From positions 1-64,000 of the forward strand of contig NZ_CAJYVQ010000009.1 of the NCBI RefSeq assembly GCF_913778665.1: a stretch of DNA of 64,000 bases, given 5' to 3'. The position numbers and the translations under genes are program-made. This stretch comes from an uncultured Stenotrophomonas sp. (lineage in GTDB: Bacteria > Pseudomonadota > Gammaproteobacteria > Xanthomonadales > Xanthomonadaceae). This document shows positions 28,522 to 37,281 of this stretch, piece by piece. Below the pieces are notes generated by a model. That model saw only the letters and a program-made list of their open reading frames with translations, had not been told where the DNA came from and searched no databases. Numbering within the stretch: position 1 is the first letter of the stretch; every line of letters starts with the position of its first letter.

Positions 28522-29898
28522 CTACTGGCATCTCTGCCTGCCGCCCGCCACACAGCTTGCCCGCCAATGCTCCCAGGCCTTGGCATCGATGCCAGCCATC
28601 AGTGCGACGGCCTGCAGCTCCGCCCAGTTCTTCGGGGAAGGCGCCGCAAGCAGCCCACGCATGAAGGCCTGCATTCTCGCTTCGCCTACCTGCTTTTCCA
28701 GCGAAAGCAGCAGCAAGGGCCCGTAGCCGTAGCGGTACAGTTAGCCCAGATCCGAGTTGCCGTCGATGGCATCGAACGCGGGCAGCGGCTTGTCCGTCTT
28801 GTCGACGGCCGATTGCAGGCGCGCAATGTGGCGATCCGCCGCGGCGTCCCCACTGATCTCACGCAGCGCCTTGATCGACAGGAACTCAGCGCCGGATTCC
28901 AGCAGGAACCAGAAATACGGCCCCTGCGGACGGTTGAGCGTGCCGAAGTAGTAATGGCCCATTTCGTGCGCGATGTACTGCACGCGCCGCTCGGCCTTCT
29001 CGCCACCGGCCAGCAGTGAATCGGCCACGTTGCCGATGCTGCCGCTCATGGCGATGGTCGGCCAGGTGGCAAAGCCCCATTCGCTGCCTTCGCGGTCGCG
29101 CTCGATCTGGTTGAGCGTGACCATGCGCAGGAAGGTGGGGCGGTCGGCCAGTGGTACGCCCATGTAGCGGCTGTGCACGTCGGCCACTTTCTGCACGGTG
29201 CTGGACAGTGCATCGACCTTGGCCGTGGGCAGGGTCTCGTTGAGGATCGTGACCTGCGCAGTGCGGGTGATCGGGCCGCTGCCGCCGAACAGCAGGATCG
29301 GCCGCGCGTTGTCGCTGCGGAACTGGCCCTGCGCGCCTTCGATGGCCGGGCTGCCATTGAGATACAGGAAGCGGCAGCCGGTGCAGTCGACCTGCAGGTC
29401 GTAGCGGCTTTGGCTGCTACGCACGCGCGCCTTCGGGTCGAACGCCTGCGGCAGCCACGCGGACTGCTCGGTGAAGCGGGCGCTGTCGCCGTTGAAGGCC
29501 ATCATGCCTTTGAAGTCGCCCAGGGCATCGTGCTTCGGGTACAGCGGGAACGCGCCTACGTACTGCACGCAGAGCGTGGCGGTGGGCTCGGCCAGGGTGT
29601 AGACGCGCGCTTCGCCATCCACGCCCGGGCCGAACCAGCCATCGAAGCCGACCGGCTTGCCTTCGCCATCGGTGACCCGTGCCACGTTCAGGCCGGCGTT
29701 GAGCACGAAGTGGGCTTGGGCGTTGGCGGGGGAATTGGATACGCACACATCGCCCTCTACGCGGCCGCTCGCGATATCCACCTGCACGCTGCCGGTGGTG
29801 AGCGGCGTGGTTGGCGGCGCGGGCAACGCGGCCTGGCTGATGACAGGGGCGAGCAGTGCGGCAACAACGAAGGGCAGCAGGGCCTTGCAGGGGGTCAT
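28522..29898 (-). pseudogene. M1-like zinc metalloprotease interrupted by an in-frame stop
   Basis: The frame from 29898 encodes a secreted protein with a signal peptide (residues 1-23, ISQA|ALPA). It carries the gluzincin motif HEMGH at 311-315 with Glu334 18 residues further on, exactly the HExxH-x18-E pattern of M1 peptidases. A TAA at 28741-28743 ends it at residue 385. The same frame continues for 73 codons (LYRYGYGPLLLL..., ALMAGIDAKAWEHW...) to a TAG at 28522. The continuation looks coding, so the gene is probably nonsense-mutated or the truncated form is still made with an intact zinc site. Confidence 0.75.
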
Positions 29899-29962
29899 CG
29901 AGCCATCCTTGGGTGGAGGGTGGTGAATATAGAGGGAATGCGAATTCCTGCCGAGAGGGAGC

Positions 29963-29981
29963 ATCCACGTGTGGCGTGGAT
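29963..29981. repeat. SMAG-like hairpin
   Basis: ATCCACG (29963-29969) and CGTGGAT (29975-29981) pair around TGTGG. It lies between the divergent metalloprotease and hydroxybutyrate dehydrogenase genes and shares its arms with the repeat pair near 62000. Confidence 0.65.
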
Positions 29982-30025
29982 CTGCGGGGCTACACTGATG
30001 GCCTGCCCCCGATGGAAGCTCGCCC

Positions 30026-30808
30026 ATGTTCTCTGGCAAGGTTGCGGTGGTCACCGGCTCCACCAGCGGTATCGGTCTTGGCATTGCCACCGCGCTGGCG
30101 CGGCAAGGCGCCGACATCGTGCTGAATGGCTTCGGCGATGCGGCGGAGATCGAACGCATCCGTACCGGCCTGGAAGCCGAGTTCGGTGTACGGGTGACGC
30201 ATGATGGCGCGGACCTGTCCAAGGGTGAGGCGGTGCGCGGAATGATCGACCACGCCGTTGCGAAGATGGGCCGCATCGACATCCTCGTGAACAACGCGGG
30301 CATCCAGCACACCGCGTCGATCGAGGAATTCCCGGTCGAGAAGTGGGATGCGATCCTGGCGCTGAACCTGTCGGCGGTGTTCCATGCAACGGCAGCGGCC
30401 TTGCCGCACATGAAGCAGCAGGGCGCCGGCCGCATCATCAACATCGCGTCGGTGCACGGGCTGGTGGGCTCGGTGAACAAGTCGGCGTATGTGGCGGCCA
30501 AGCATGGCGTGGTGGGGTTCACCAAGGTGACCGCGCTGGAGAATGCGGGCAGCGGCATCACCGCCAACGCGATCTGCCCGGGCTGGGTGCGAACGGCGCT
30601 GGTGGAGCAGCAGATCACCGCGTTGGCGGAGAAGGACGGCACGGATCAGGAATCCGCCGCCCGTGCGCTGCTGGCCGAGAAGCAGCCGTCGTTGCAGTTC
30701 GTGACGCCCGAGCAGCTGGGCGAGATGGTGGTGTTCCTGGCGTCGGATGCCGCCGCACAGGTCACCGGAACGGCGCTGCCGGTGGATGGGGGCTGGACGG
30801 CCCGTTAG
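30026..30808 (+). CDS. hbdH: 3-hydroxybutyrate dehydrogenase
   Basis: This 260-residue short-chain dehydrogenase interconverts 3-hydroxybutyrate and acetoacetate with NAD. The cofactor motif is TGSTSGIG, followed by NNAGIQH and the catalytic Tyr-Lys in YVAAKHG. The segments SVHGLVGS, EKQPSLQFVTPEQLG and VDGGWTAR agree with known D-3-hydroxybutyrate dehydrogenases rather than generic SDRs. It is convergent with the COG4705 gene, overlapping it by four bases. Confidence 0.88.
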   Translation: MFSGKVAVVTGSTSGIGLGIATALARQGADIVLNGFGDAAEIERIRTGLEAEFGVRVTHDGADLSKGEAVRGMIDHAVAKMGRIDILVNNAGIQHTASIEEFPVEKWDAILALNLSAVFHATAAALPHMKQQGAGRIINIASVHGLVGSVNKSAYVAAKHGVVGFTKVTALENAGSGITANAICPGWVRTALVEQQITALAEKDGTDQESAARALLAEKQPSLQFVTPEQLGEMVVFLASDAAAQVTGTALPVDGGWTAR

Positions 30809-31569
30809 TTGGCTGGCTGCGCCTTACGCTGCAGCATCGGCAGCGCCACCAGCGTTACCAGAAGGGTGAACAGCACCAGCGACGAGCCGACCGTGCCGAA
30901 GCCCAGCCCGCCCTTTTCCAGCGGCTTGGTGAGCAGATCGCCGAAGGTGGCGCCGAACGGGCGGGTGAGCACGAAGGCGATCCAGAACAGGATGACCCGG
31001 TTGATGCCCTTGATGCGGCTGGCCAGCGCGGTGAGCGCGATGAGGCTGCCGATCAGCAGCGCGCCGCCGGTGAAGCCGAGCCCGGAATCGTCGGCGAGGA
31101 AATCACCCAGCGCGGTGCCGAGCGTGTTGGAGAACAACACGGCGGTCCAGTAGAAGCCTTCGGCGCGGCGCGATGCGATGTTGCTGACCGAGATCGACTT
31201 TTCCGACAGCCGCCAGGCCAGCAGCACCAGCGCCAGGCAACTGGCTAGCAGGCTGGCACCGGTGGCGTAACCCAGGCCGAGCGTGCGGTCGAGCAGGTCG
31301 GACATCGTCGTGCCGGCGGTGCTGGTGGCCAGCACCACCGACCAGAACAGCAGCGGGTGGAAGCGCCGTGCCGACAACTGCATGCCCAGCAGGCCGGCGA
31401 AGATCGCCAGCAGGATGGCCGAGCTGGCCACGTAGCCCAGATTGAGCGTCATCGACAGCAGATCGCCCGCAGTCTCGCCGAGGGTGGTGGCGGCGATCTT
31501 CATCACCCAGAAGCCGAGGGTGACCGCCGCCACTTTGCTGTGCAGGGAATCTGCGTCTGAAGCAGGCAT
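30805..31569 (-). CDS. COG4705-type integral membrane protein
   Basis: The 254-residue protein has about eight hydrophobic helices and four internal repeats of a T-x-G-x(3)-D pattern (TTLGETAGD, GTTMSDLLD, TLGTALGDF, FGATFGDLL), the hallmark of the uncharacterised COG4705 family. The repeats suggest duplication and a pore or ligand site formed by the Asp/Glu residues. I start at 31569 (MPASDADSL), since the longer frame adds an Arg-rich, unlikely N terminus. Function unknown. Confidence 0.75.
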   Translation of the reverse strand: MPASDADSLHSKVAAVTLGFWVMKIAATTLGETAGDLLSMTLNLGYVASSAILLAIFAGLLGMQLSARRFHPLLFWSVVLATSTAGTTMSDLLDRTLGLGYATGASLLASCLALVLLAWRLSEKSISVSNIASRRAEGFYWTAVLFSNTLGTALGDFLADDSGLGFTGGALLIGSLIALTALASRIKGINRVILFWIAFVLTRPFGATFGDLLTKPLEKGGLGFGTVGSSLVLFTLLVTLVALPMLQRKAQPAN

Positions 31570-31666
31570 CGAACATCGCCTGGGGAGCCTGCGGGTGATG
31601 CTGTGGCGGGCGGCGTCGGAGTGCAGTCGGAAGCGGGTTCGGTGAGGGTGAGCGCGGGGCTGGCGT

Positions 31667-32044
31667 TCAGCCCGCGCTGGCCGAGACCGACAGGCGGGCC
31701 AAGAGGGCATCCCAGTCGGCCACGAAGCAGCCGTCGCGACCGCGGTTGCATTCGGTGATCCACGCGTCCAGTGATTCGCTTTGTGCGCGGTAAGCGCTGA
31801 CGTCGCCCAGCACGGCGAAGCGCAGGCGGTAGTTCACCAGCATCTGCAGCCATTGCCCGGCCATGCCGGAGCGCAGCTCGAAGAAGTCTGGCGACAGGCG
31901 TTGCACCGGAATGGCGATCCACTCGGCCTGATGGCCGAGGGCGTCGCCGACCAGGTCGCGCATGGCGTTGGCATCGAGTGCGGGGCCCTGCGGCGCGATG
32001 CGCAGGAGGCGGGTGGTGCCGATGTGTTCAATGGAATCATTCAT
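31667..32044 (-). CDS. DUF4180 domain protein
   Basis: The 125-residue cytosolic protein matches what I know of DUF4180, with GPALDANAMRDLVGDAL early and RLRFAVLGDVSAY in the middle. Its start overlaps the end of the hydrolase gene by eight bases, so the two are probably coupled. No biochemical role is established. Confidence 0.75.
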   Translation of the reverse strand: MNDSIEHIGTTRLLRIAPQGPALDANAMRDLVGDALGHQAEWIAIPVQRLSPDFFELRSGMAGQWLQMLVNYRLRFAVLGDVSAYRAQSESLDAWITECNRGRDGCFVADWDALLARLSVSASAG

Positions 32045-32903
32045 GCTGGAGGTTCTGCAGTTGACGCAGCCGGGCGAGGATGTCTTCGCGCAGGCCGGGG
32101 ATGTAGTGGTAGCCCTCTGCCAGCAGGGTCACGTCCGCCGTCGGGACGAGCCGTTTCATGCGTTCGGCGGCGGCAGGGGTGTCGATGAGGGCATCACGCG
32201 CGCCCATGACAAGAGCGACCGGCGGATGCAACGCAGCCAGCCGCTCGTCGCTGATGCGGGGAATGCGCAGCGGGCGTGGCCGAACCTCGGCACGGATCAA
32301 TGCCAGCAGGTCGAGCAGCGGCTGCGCACGTGCAGGTGCATGCAGCGGCGCGGGCCCCATGACCGCGCGGCGCAGGCGCTCGCGTCCCCATCGGCCAAGC
32401 AGCAACAGTGGCAGTGCCTTGAGCAGGAATGCACGCTGGCGCCCGATACCCGAGGGGCTGACCAGGACCAGTGCGTTGACCCGGGCAGGCCTTCGCAGCG
32501 CGTAGTCCAGTGCCAGGAAGCCGCCGAACGACAGGCCCACGAATGCTGCGCTTTCCACGCCGAGTGCGTCGAGGACATCATCCAGCCATTGCGCATGCGC
32601 ATCGCTGTCCAGCGCAGGTTGCGTGCCTTCGCTGAGGCCCGGTTCGCCAATGATGTCGACGGCATGCACGCGGTAGTACTCGCTCCAACGTTCTGCATCG
32701 AACATCCAGCTGGCGGCATTGCTGAGGGTGCCATGCAGCAGCACCAGGGCAGGGCCGTGTTCCGGGCCGCAGCTGACCACGAATGTCGAACCGGCGCGGG
32801 TGGCGAGATGGTGCGATTCGTGGGGTACCGGCCAGTCCGAAAGCACCTGGCGATAGGCGGCAAGTACGTGCTGCGTGGGAATGCCGGGGCGCTGCCACTT
32901 CAT
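32037..32903 (-). CDS. Alpha/beta-fold hydrolase
   Basis: The 288-residue hydrolase has the oxyanion motif LLHGTL, the nucleophile Ser125 in GLSFGG, and a late acid/His region (MGARDALID and EGYHYIPG). The substrate is unknown. It sits in an overlapping operon: the upstream HTH gene's stop overlaps its start by four bases and its own end overlaps DUF4180. The HTH protein may therefore regulate or accompany it. Confidence 0.85.
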   Translation of the reverse strand: MKWQRPGIPTQHVLAAYRQVLSDWPVPHESHHLATRAGSTFVVSCGPEHGPALVLLHGTLSNAASWMFDAERWSEYYRVHAVDIIGEPGLSEGTQPALDSDAHAQWLDDVLDALGVESAAFVGLSFGGFLALDYALRRPARVNALVLVSPSGIGRQRAFLLKALPLLLLGRWGRERLRRAVMGPAPLHAPARAQPLLDLLALIRAEVRPRPLRIPRISDERLAALHPPVALVMGARDALIDTPAAAERMKRLVPTADVTLLAEGYHYIPGLREDILARLRQLQNLQHE

Positions 32904-33319
32904 GCGCTGCGGTCCTGCAGCAGACGCTGCAGGCTGACCAGCAGCGCCGTGGAACCTTCCAGGCCACCGATCACGATCAGCTTGAGCACATCGTGCTCAG
33001 GCGAATAGATCGTCTCCATGCGCAGCCGCTCATCGTCGGCCTCGCGGCCGGTGACGCGCGCATGCAGGGCACGGACCAGGTCGGCGGCACGTGCCGCACC
33101 GCATCCGGGAATATCCACCACTGTGGTCAGCTGTGGGCGCGCAGCGGAGGGCTCACGCACGGTGCCGGTGAACACGTCGAGGTCTTCAGCGGTGATGCGA
33201 TAGGACTTGCCGATGCGGGTCGCGCGCAGTTGGCCGTTACGGATATGCCGCAGGACGGTTTTGGGGTGGAGGCTGAGCTGCTGGGCAGCCTGTTCGACGG
33301 TTAGCAACGCGGGGGACAT
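32900..33319 (-). CDS. Excisionase/MerR-like helix-turn-helix protein
   Basis: The 139-residue protein has an N-terminal HTH of the excisionase (HTH_17) type, TVEQAAQQLSLHPKTVLRHI. A second domain of about 80 residues has repeated short strands and may bind a ligand. The start at 33319 is taken because the family motif begins six residues later; the longer frame is not conserved-looking. It heads the HTH-hydrolase-DUF4180 operon and is not beside any integrase, so it is likely a local regulator. Confidence 0.75.
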   Translation of the reverse strand: MSPALLTVEQAAQQLSLHPKTVLRHIRNGQLRATRIGKSYRITAEDLDVFTGTVREPSAARPQLTTVVDIPGCGAARAADLVRALHARVTGREADDERLRMETIYSPEHDVLKLIVIGGLEGSTALLVSLQRLLQDRSA

Positions 33320-33453
33320 ATCGGAACTCGAGAACCATGTGCTCCCTATTGTTCCATGAAATTCAATTGTTGGGAGCGATTGGGGATTGCGCGGCGGCGG
33401 TGACAGGAGGGCATCTACCCAGTGCCGCTCGCGCGGGCCAACCATCCCGACGA

Positions 33454-33918
33454 CTACGCTGGCTTCGCAAACACATCCAGCCCCTTGCCCGTCTCCAGCA
33501 GCGACTTCAGGCTGGACAGCACGATCGGCCAGCCCTGGCGGATGCCGGTGTCCATGCCGCTGCCCGGTTCCAGTTCCTCGTGGGTAACGGTCAGCCGCAC
33601 CATGTCCTGGTAAGGCACGATCTCGAAGGTGACCCGGCTGTAGGCAGCGGGATTGTCGGCCTGTGAGGCGGCGGCCCAGGTGATGACCAGCCGCGAGGGC
33701 GGGGTGCTTTCCACCACGTCGCCGACCAGCTCGACCGAGCGCGTTTCGTTGGCACGCACATGCTGCCAGCGCGAGCCGGGCTTCCAGTCCGAGACGTTTT
33801 CATGGCCCCAGTAGCGGCTGGCGATCTCGGGGCGGGTGATGGCCTCGAACACCTTCTGTGGCGTGGAGGCGATGTAGATCACGTGGATGAAGCGGGTGGT
33901 CTCTGCAGACATCGTCAT
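33454..33918 (-). CDS. SRPBCC/AHSA1-type lipid- or ligand-binding protein
   Basis: The 154-residue protein has the START-like AHSA1 pattern: ASTPQKVFEAITRPEIASRYWG at the N terminus and a final helix WPIVLSSLKSLLETG. Such proteins form a hydrophobic pocket. Its ATG overlaps the ArsR stop by four bases. A second start six bases later (MSAETT) is possible. It belongs to an SRPBCC-ArsR-SRPBCC operon. Confidence 0.85.
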   Translation of the reverse strand: MTMSAETTRFIHVIYIASTPQKVFEAITRPEIASRYWGHENVSDWKPGSRWQHVRANETRSVELVGDVVESTPPSRLVITWAAASQADNPAAYSRVTFEIVPYQDMVRLTVTHEELEPGSGMDTGIRQGWPIVLSSLKSLLETGKGLDVFAKPA

Positions 33919-34229
33919 TCTCTTTCCAGTTCGCGTTTCAGGTCATGCAGCAGGCTCAGGCGCTGCTGCTCGAACTTGCGTACCCAGCGCTCGTAGACTT
34001 CGTGCAACGGCACCGGGTTGATGAAGTGCAGCTTTTCGCGGCCGCGGCGCACGGTGCTGATCAGATTGGCGTCTTCCAGCAGGCCCAGGTGCTGGGTGAC
34101 CGATTGCCGGGCCATGTCCAGGTGTTCGCAGAGCTGGCCCAGCGTCTGGCCGTTGTCTGCGCAGAGCAGGTCCAGCAGCGTCCTGCGCGTGGGGTCGGCT
34201 AGGGCCTTGAACACCTTGTCTGCATTCAT
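33915..34229 (-). CDS. ArsR-family repressor
   Basis: This 104-residue winged-helix regulator has FKALADPTRRTLLDLL and the recognition segment LGQLCEHLDMARQSVTQHL. The metal-binding ELCVCDL motif of ArsR/SmtB is absent, so it is of the non-metal kind that is commonly paired with SRPBCC proteins. It lies between two SRPBCC genes, 11 bases after the first. Confidence 0.88.
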   Translation of the reverse strand: MNADKVFKALADPTRRTLLDLLCADNGQTLGQLCEHLDMARQSVTQHLGLLEDANLISTVRRGREKLHFINPVPLHEVYERWVRKFEQQRLSLLHDLKRELERE

Positions 34230-34240
34230 GCGGGGCGTCT

Positions 34241-34696
34241 TCAGTTCCAGTTGTCGATCCTGACGTCGTGCGGGTTGGGCTGGCCCTTGCCGGTTTCCAG
34301 CAGGGCTTTGAGGCTGATCAGGAACACCGCCCACTTGGTGCTGCAGTGGGAGGTGAACTCGACGCGTTCCTTCCAGCCTTCGTGGGTGAACAGCACGATG
34401 CAGTAGTCGCCTTCCTGTTTCAGTGCGAAACGCGCATGCGTGCCGATCCATTCGGCGGGGCCAGCCAGGAACTTCCAGAGCACCAGCTCGCCGGGAATGA
34501 GCTGTTCCAGCTGCATTTCCATCGCGCCGATTTCCTGGCCGTTGTGGGTGAAACGAACCTTGACCGTGCCGCCGACGTTGCGATCGCCATGGGTGTCTTC
34601 GGCCCACCAGGCGGCGACGCCTTCGGGGGTGGCCAGTGCTTGATACACCTGGCTTGCGGGGGCCTTGATGCCGACCCTGTGTGCGATATCCACCAT
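34241..34696 (-). CDS. SRPBCC-domain protein
   Basis: This 151-residue START-like protein has VGIKAPASQVYQALATPEGVAAWW and a C-terminal helix ending in LLETGKGQ, like its partner two genes on. The start at 34696 is preferred over 34771, because the region between carries the probable promoter and a dyad. It is first in the operon and probably its main product; the ligand is unknown. Confidence 0.85.
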   Translation of the reverse strand: MVDIAHRVGIKAPASQVYQALATPEGVAAWWAEDTHGDRNVGGTVKVRFTHNGQEIGAMEMQLEQLIPGELVLWKFLAGPAEWIGTHARFALKQEGDYCIVLFTHEGWKERVEFTSHCSTKWAVFLISLKALLETGKGQPNPHDVRIDNWN

Positions 34697-34746
34697 TGCC
34701 GGTTCCTCGCGATGGGCAGGCAGGCGCCGCCTTCGGGATGGACTAT

Positions 34747-34770
34747 ATGCAGGTAAATGACTGCATGTCA
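34747..34770. promoter_or_regulatory. Overlapping dyads upstream of the SRPBCC-ArsR operon
   Basis: ATGCAG (34747-34752) and CTGCAT (34761-34766) form one dyad, and TGAC (34758-34761) with GTCA (34767-34770) around TGCAT forms another. The site is 50-75 bases upstream of the first gene and is a candidate for the operon's ArsR protein. Confidence 0.4.
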
Positions 34771-34796
34771 AACCCGGCCCATGGAGTTGCGGCCGT

Positions 34797-34814
34797 GGTA
34801 GTGCCAGCGCTACC
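34797..34814. repeat. Small SMAG-like palindrome
   Basis: GGTAGTGCCAGCGCTACC forms a near-perfect palindrome with GTAG at each end. It lies 12 bases beyond the MarR stop codon. Confidence 0.5.
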
Positions 34815-34825
34815 TCGGTGATGCG

Positions 34826-35281
34826 TCAGTTTTCCGCGTCCTGCAGCGCTGCATGCAGTTTGTCGGTGATCCGCTGCAGAGCGGCCAGGTCATCGGCAGA
34901 GAGATGGTCGAGGAAATACTGGCGGACGCCGGCTATGTGTAGCGGCCGTGCTGCGCTCAGCTGCGCGTGACCTTCTGCGGTCATGCGGATCACTACGACC
35001 TTGTCGCTGTTGGTATCGCGCTCGATCAGCCCACGGGCGGCCATGCGCGTCAGCTGATGCGAGAGCCGCGTCTTGTCCCATTCCAGGTAGTCCAGCAGCT
35101 CGCGCTGGCGGCGACAACGATCCTCGGCCTGGCTCAGCTCCATCAGCACGATGAAGTCGGCTTTGGACAGCCCGGTACTGCGGGTGATGTCCTGAACGAT
35201 GCGGCCGGAGGTGATCTCGGCCATGCGCCGGAAGCCGCGCCAGGCGGCCCATTCGTCGGGTGTGATGCTGGGGGAGGTCAT
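34826..35281 (-). CDS. MarR-family regulator
   Basis: The 151-residue winged-helix protein contains a typical MarR core (SKADFIVLMELSQAED, then WDKTRLSHQLTRMAARGLIER). In-frame starts exist at 35311, 35302 and 35281. The first lies inside an operator palindrome, so I prefer 35281. It is divergent from the TetX-like monooxygenase gene, and two identical-type palindromes lie between them, which makes this protein the likely repressor of both genes. Confidence 0.85.
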   Translation of the reverse strand: MTSPSITPDEWAAWRGFRRMAEITSGRIVQDITRSTGLSKADFIVLMELSQAEDRCRRQRELLDYLEWDKTRLSHQLTRMAARGLIERDTNSDKVVVIRMTAEGHAQLSAARPLHIAGVRQYFLDHLSADDLAALQRITDKLHAALQDAEN

Positions 35282-35303
35282 GGCTGCACGTTGCCGGGAC
35301 ATG

Positions 35304-35345
35304 GTTGACATGTCAACTTGCTCGTTCTACGGTTGACATATCAAC
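35304..35345. promoter_or_regulatory. Twin operator GTTGACATGTCAAC
   Basis: A perfect 14-base palindrome GTTGACATGTCAAC (35304-35317) and a one-mismatch copy GTTGACATATCAAC (35332-35345) are centred 28 bases apart in the divergent MarR/monooxygenase promoter region. This is the classic layout of MarR autoregulation. Confidence 0.8.
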
Positions 35346-35361
35346 TCACGTGGATCGCGCC

Positions 35362-36459
35362 ATGCAGCACCCTCCCCGCATCGCCGTCATCGGCGCAGGT
35401 CCCGCTGGCCTGACCGCTGCGCTGATCCTCCATCGCGGTGGCTACCGCTTGAGCGTGTACGAGGGTGAATCGTCCGGACAGCAGCGTGCACAGGGAGGCA
35501 CGCTGGATCTGCACGACGATTCCGGCCAGGTGGCGCTGCAACGCGCGGGCCTGCTTGAGGCCTTCCGTGCAGTCGCACGGCATGAGGGGCAGGAGGCACG
35601 GATGGGCGACCCGTGGTCAGGGGAGATCACCTCCGGTGGGTTCGGGCCGGAGGGGAGCAAGGACAAGCCGGAGATCGACCGTGGCGACCTGCGCCAGTTG
35701 CTGCTGGACGCGCTGCCGGCGGACACGGTGCAGTGGGGCCACCGCCTGGCCGAACTGGTCCCTGCACAGGCGGACGGCCACCGCTTGCGCTTTGCCAACG
35801 GCGTGCAGCGGGAGGCTGACATCGTGATCGGTGCCGATGGTGCATGGTCGAAAGTGCGCGCGGCTTTGAGTGCCAGCCAGCCGCTGCCAACCGGCATTAC
35901 GTTTTTCGAGGGCTGGATCGAGCGGCCAGCAGCGGACATCGCAGCGATGGTCGGGCAGGGCAGCCTGTTCTGCTTTGGCGGCGAGGAAGCCCTGTTCGTG
36001 CAACGCAACAGCGGCGATCGGCTCTGCGTGTATGCGGCGCTGAAGCGCTCCTCCGAGTGGCTCGATGCACGGATTGCACAGCACGGCATGCGGACGCTGG
36101 TGGCAGGCAGCTTTGCCGGGTGGGCCCCGAACCTTCGGCGCGTGCTGGAGGCCTGCACGGACTTCGTGCGGCGGCCGATCTACAGCCTGCCGGCGGATTT
36201 CCGCTGGACCCCGTGCGATGGCGTGACCCTGATCGGCGATGCGGCGCATCTGATGCCGCCGGTGGGCGTGGGTGTGAACCTGGCGATGCTGGACGCGTCG
36301 GATGTGGCGATGGCGTTGTGCGCGCAGCCGGATGCGATCAGCGCCATCCACGAAGCCGAAGCGCTGGTGTGCGAACGCGCCCGCGCGCTGATGCCGGATG
36401 CGATCGAGGGGTTCCAGCGCTGGTTCATTACGGAAGGCGCTGCTGAGGGCGGTCGATGA
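35362..36459 (+). CDS. TetX-like FAD-dependent monooxygenase
   Basis: The 365-residue flavoprotein hydroxylase has the FAD motif GAGPAGL near residue 10, the second motif GGTLDLH (about 49-55) and the FAD-binding GDAAHLMPP. The stretches GGTLDLHDDSGQ, PEIDRGDLRQLLL and DTVQWGHRLAEL align by eye with the tetracycline-modifying TetX group rather than with generic aromatic hydroxylases. The real substrate is unknown. I start at 35362, outside the operators. The divergent MarR gene and twin operators suggest induction by a small aromatic ligand. Confidence 0.82.
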   Translation: MQHPPRIAVIGAGPAGLTAALILHRGGYRLSVYEGESSGQQRAQGGTLDLHDDSGQVALQRAGLLEAFRAVARHEGQEARMGDPWSGEITSGGFGPEGSKDKPEIDRGDLRQLLLDALPADTVQWGHRLAELVPAQADGHRLRFANGVQREADIVIGADGAWSKVRAALSASQPLPTGITFFEGWIERPAADIAAMVGQGSLFCFGGEEALFVQRNSGDRLCVYAALKRSSEWLDARIAQHGMRTLVAGSFAGWAPNLRRVLEACTDFVRRPIYSLPADFRWTPCDGVTLIGDAAHLMPPVGVGVNLAMLDASDVAMALCAQPDAISAIHEAEALVCERARALMPDAIEGFQRWFITEGAAEGGR

Positions 36460-36578
36460 TCGCTTGACTGGTAATCGACCGGTTGCCCGACGCCGTGCGG
36501 GGGCGACGCCCGGCGCCGAAGTAGAGCGGTTGCAGCGTCGGTCTTGCCACGTGAGCTTCTGGGGGTTGACGGGAGAGT

Positions 36579-36592
36579 CTACCGACTAGTAG
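36579..36592. promoter_or_regulatory. Operator for the TetR at 36602
   Basis: CTACCGACTAGTAG lies 9 bases before the TetR start. It is identical except for one base to the site at 37243-37256 in front of the next gene. Confidence 0.75.
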
Positions 36593-36601
36593 ATTGGCGC
36601 C

Positions 36602-37189
36602 ATGAAAGAATCGTTGTCCCCCAAGGCTCAGGAGATCCTGGCCCACGCCCGCTCGCTGCTGGAGGCCGGCGGCTACAACGGCTTCAGCTACGCAGACGTG
36701 TCGGCGAGGGTGAACATCAGCAAGGCCAGCATCCATCACCACTTCCCCAGCAAGGCGGATCTGGTGCGCACGGTGGTAGCGCTGTATCGCGCCGAGGCGC
36801 GCGAAGGCCTGGCGCTGCTGGACCGACAGCTGGACGACCCGCTGCGGGAACTTAACGCTTATGTGGACTACTGGTCCAGCTGTATCGCCGGTGGCACGTC
36901 CTCGTTCTGCATCTGCGCGATGCTGGCGGCAGAGGCACCGATGATTCCTGCCGAGATTGCCGAAGAAGTGCGAGGGCATTTCGAGGATCTGAGCGGCTGG
37001 TTGACGGTGACGCTGGAGAAGGGCGAAGCGCAGGGCCAGTTGCGGCTGCAGGGTTCGGCTACGGACGAGGCCAAGGCGTTCATGTCATCGGTGCATGGCG
37101 CGATGCTGGCCGCGCGCGGATTCGGAGATGCGGCGACCTTCGCTGCACTGGCGCAGTTGGCCATCGCGCGGGTGAGCGCCACTGCCTGA
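36602..37189 (+). CDS. TetR-family regulator
   Basis: The 195-residue repressor has a standard N-terminal HTH (YADVSARVNISKASIHHHF) and a C-terminal ligand domain with a Cys-containing segment SSFCICAM, which might sense electrophiles as in NemR-like proteins. This last point is speculative. A shared 14-base operator precedes both this gene and the membrane gene at 37282, so it most likely controls both. Confidence 0.88.
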   Translation: MKESLSPKAQEILAHARSLLEAGGYNGFSYADVSARVNISKASIHHHFPSKADLVRTVVALYRAEAREGLALLDRQLDDPLRELNAYVDYWSSCIAGGTSSFCICAMLAAEAPMIPAEIAEEVRGHFEDLSGWLTVTLEKGEAQGQLRLQGSATDEAKAFMSSVHGAMLAARGFGDAATFAALAQLAIARVSATA

Positions 37190-37242
37190 GCGATGTGTGG
37201 TGGGCCTGCGGCAACGTAGGCCCTGTTTTTTGAACTCGTCGC

Positions 37243-37256
37243 CTACCTACTAGTAG
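37243..37256. promoter_or_regulatory. Second copy of the TetR operator
   Basis: CTACCTACTAGTAG lies 25 bases before the membrane protein start. It contains the perfect 10-base palindrome CTACTAGTAG and matches the site upstream of the TetR gene in 13 of 14 bases. Confidence 0.75.
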
Positions 37257-37281
37257 ATTCATTTAATCCTTGGAGTGTTCC

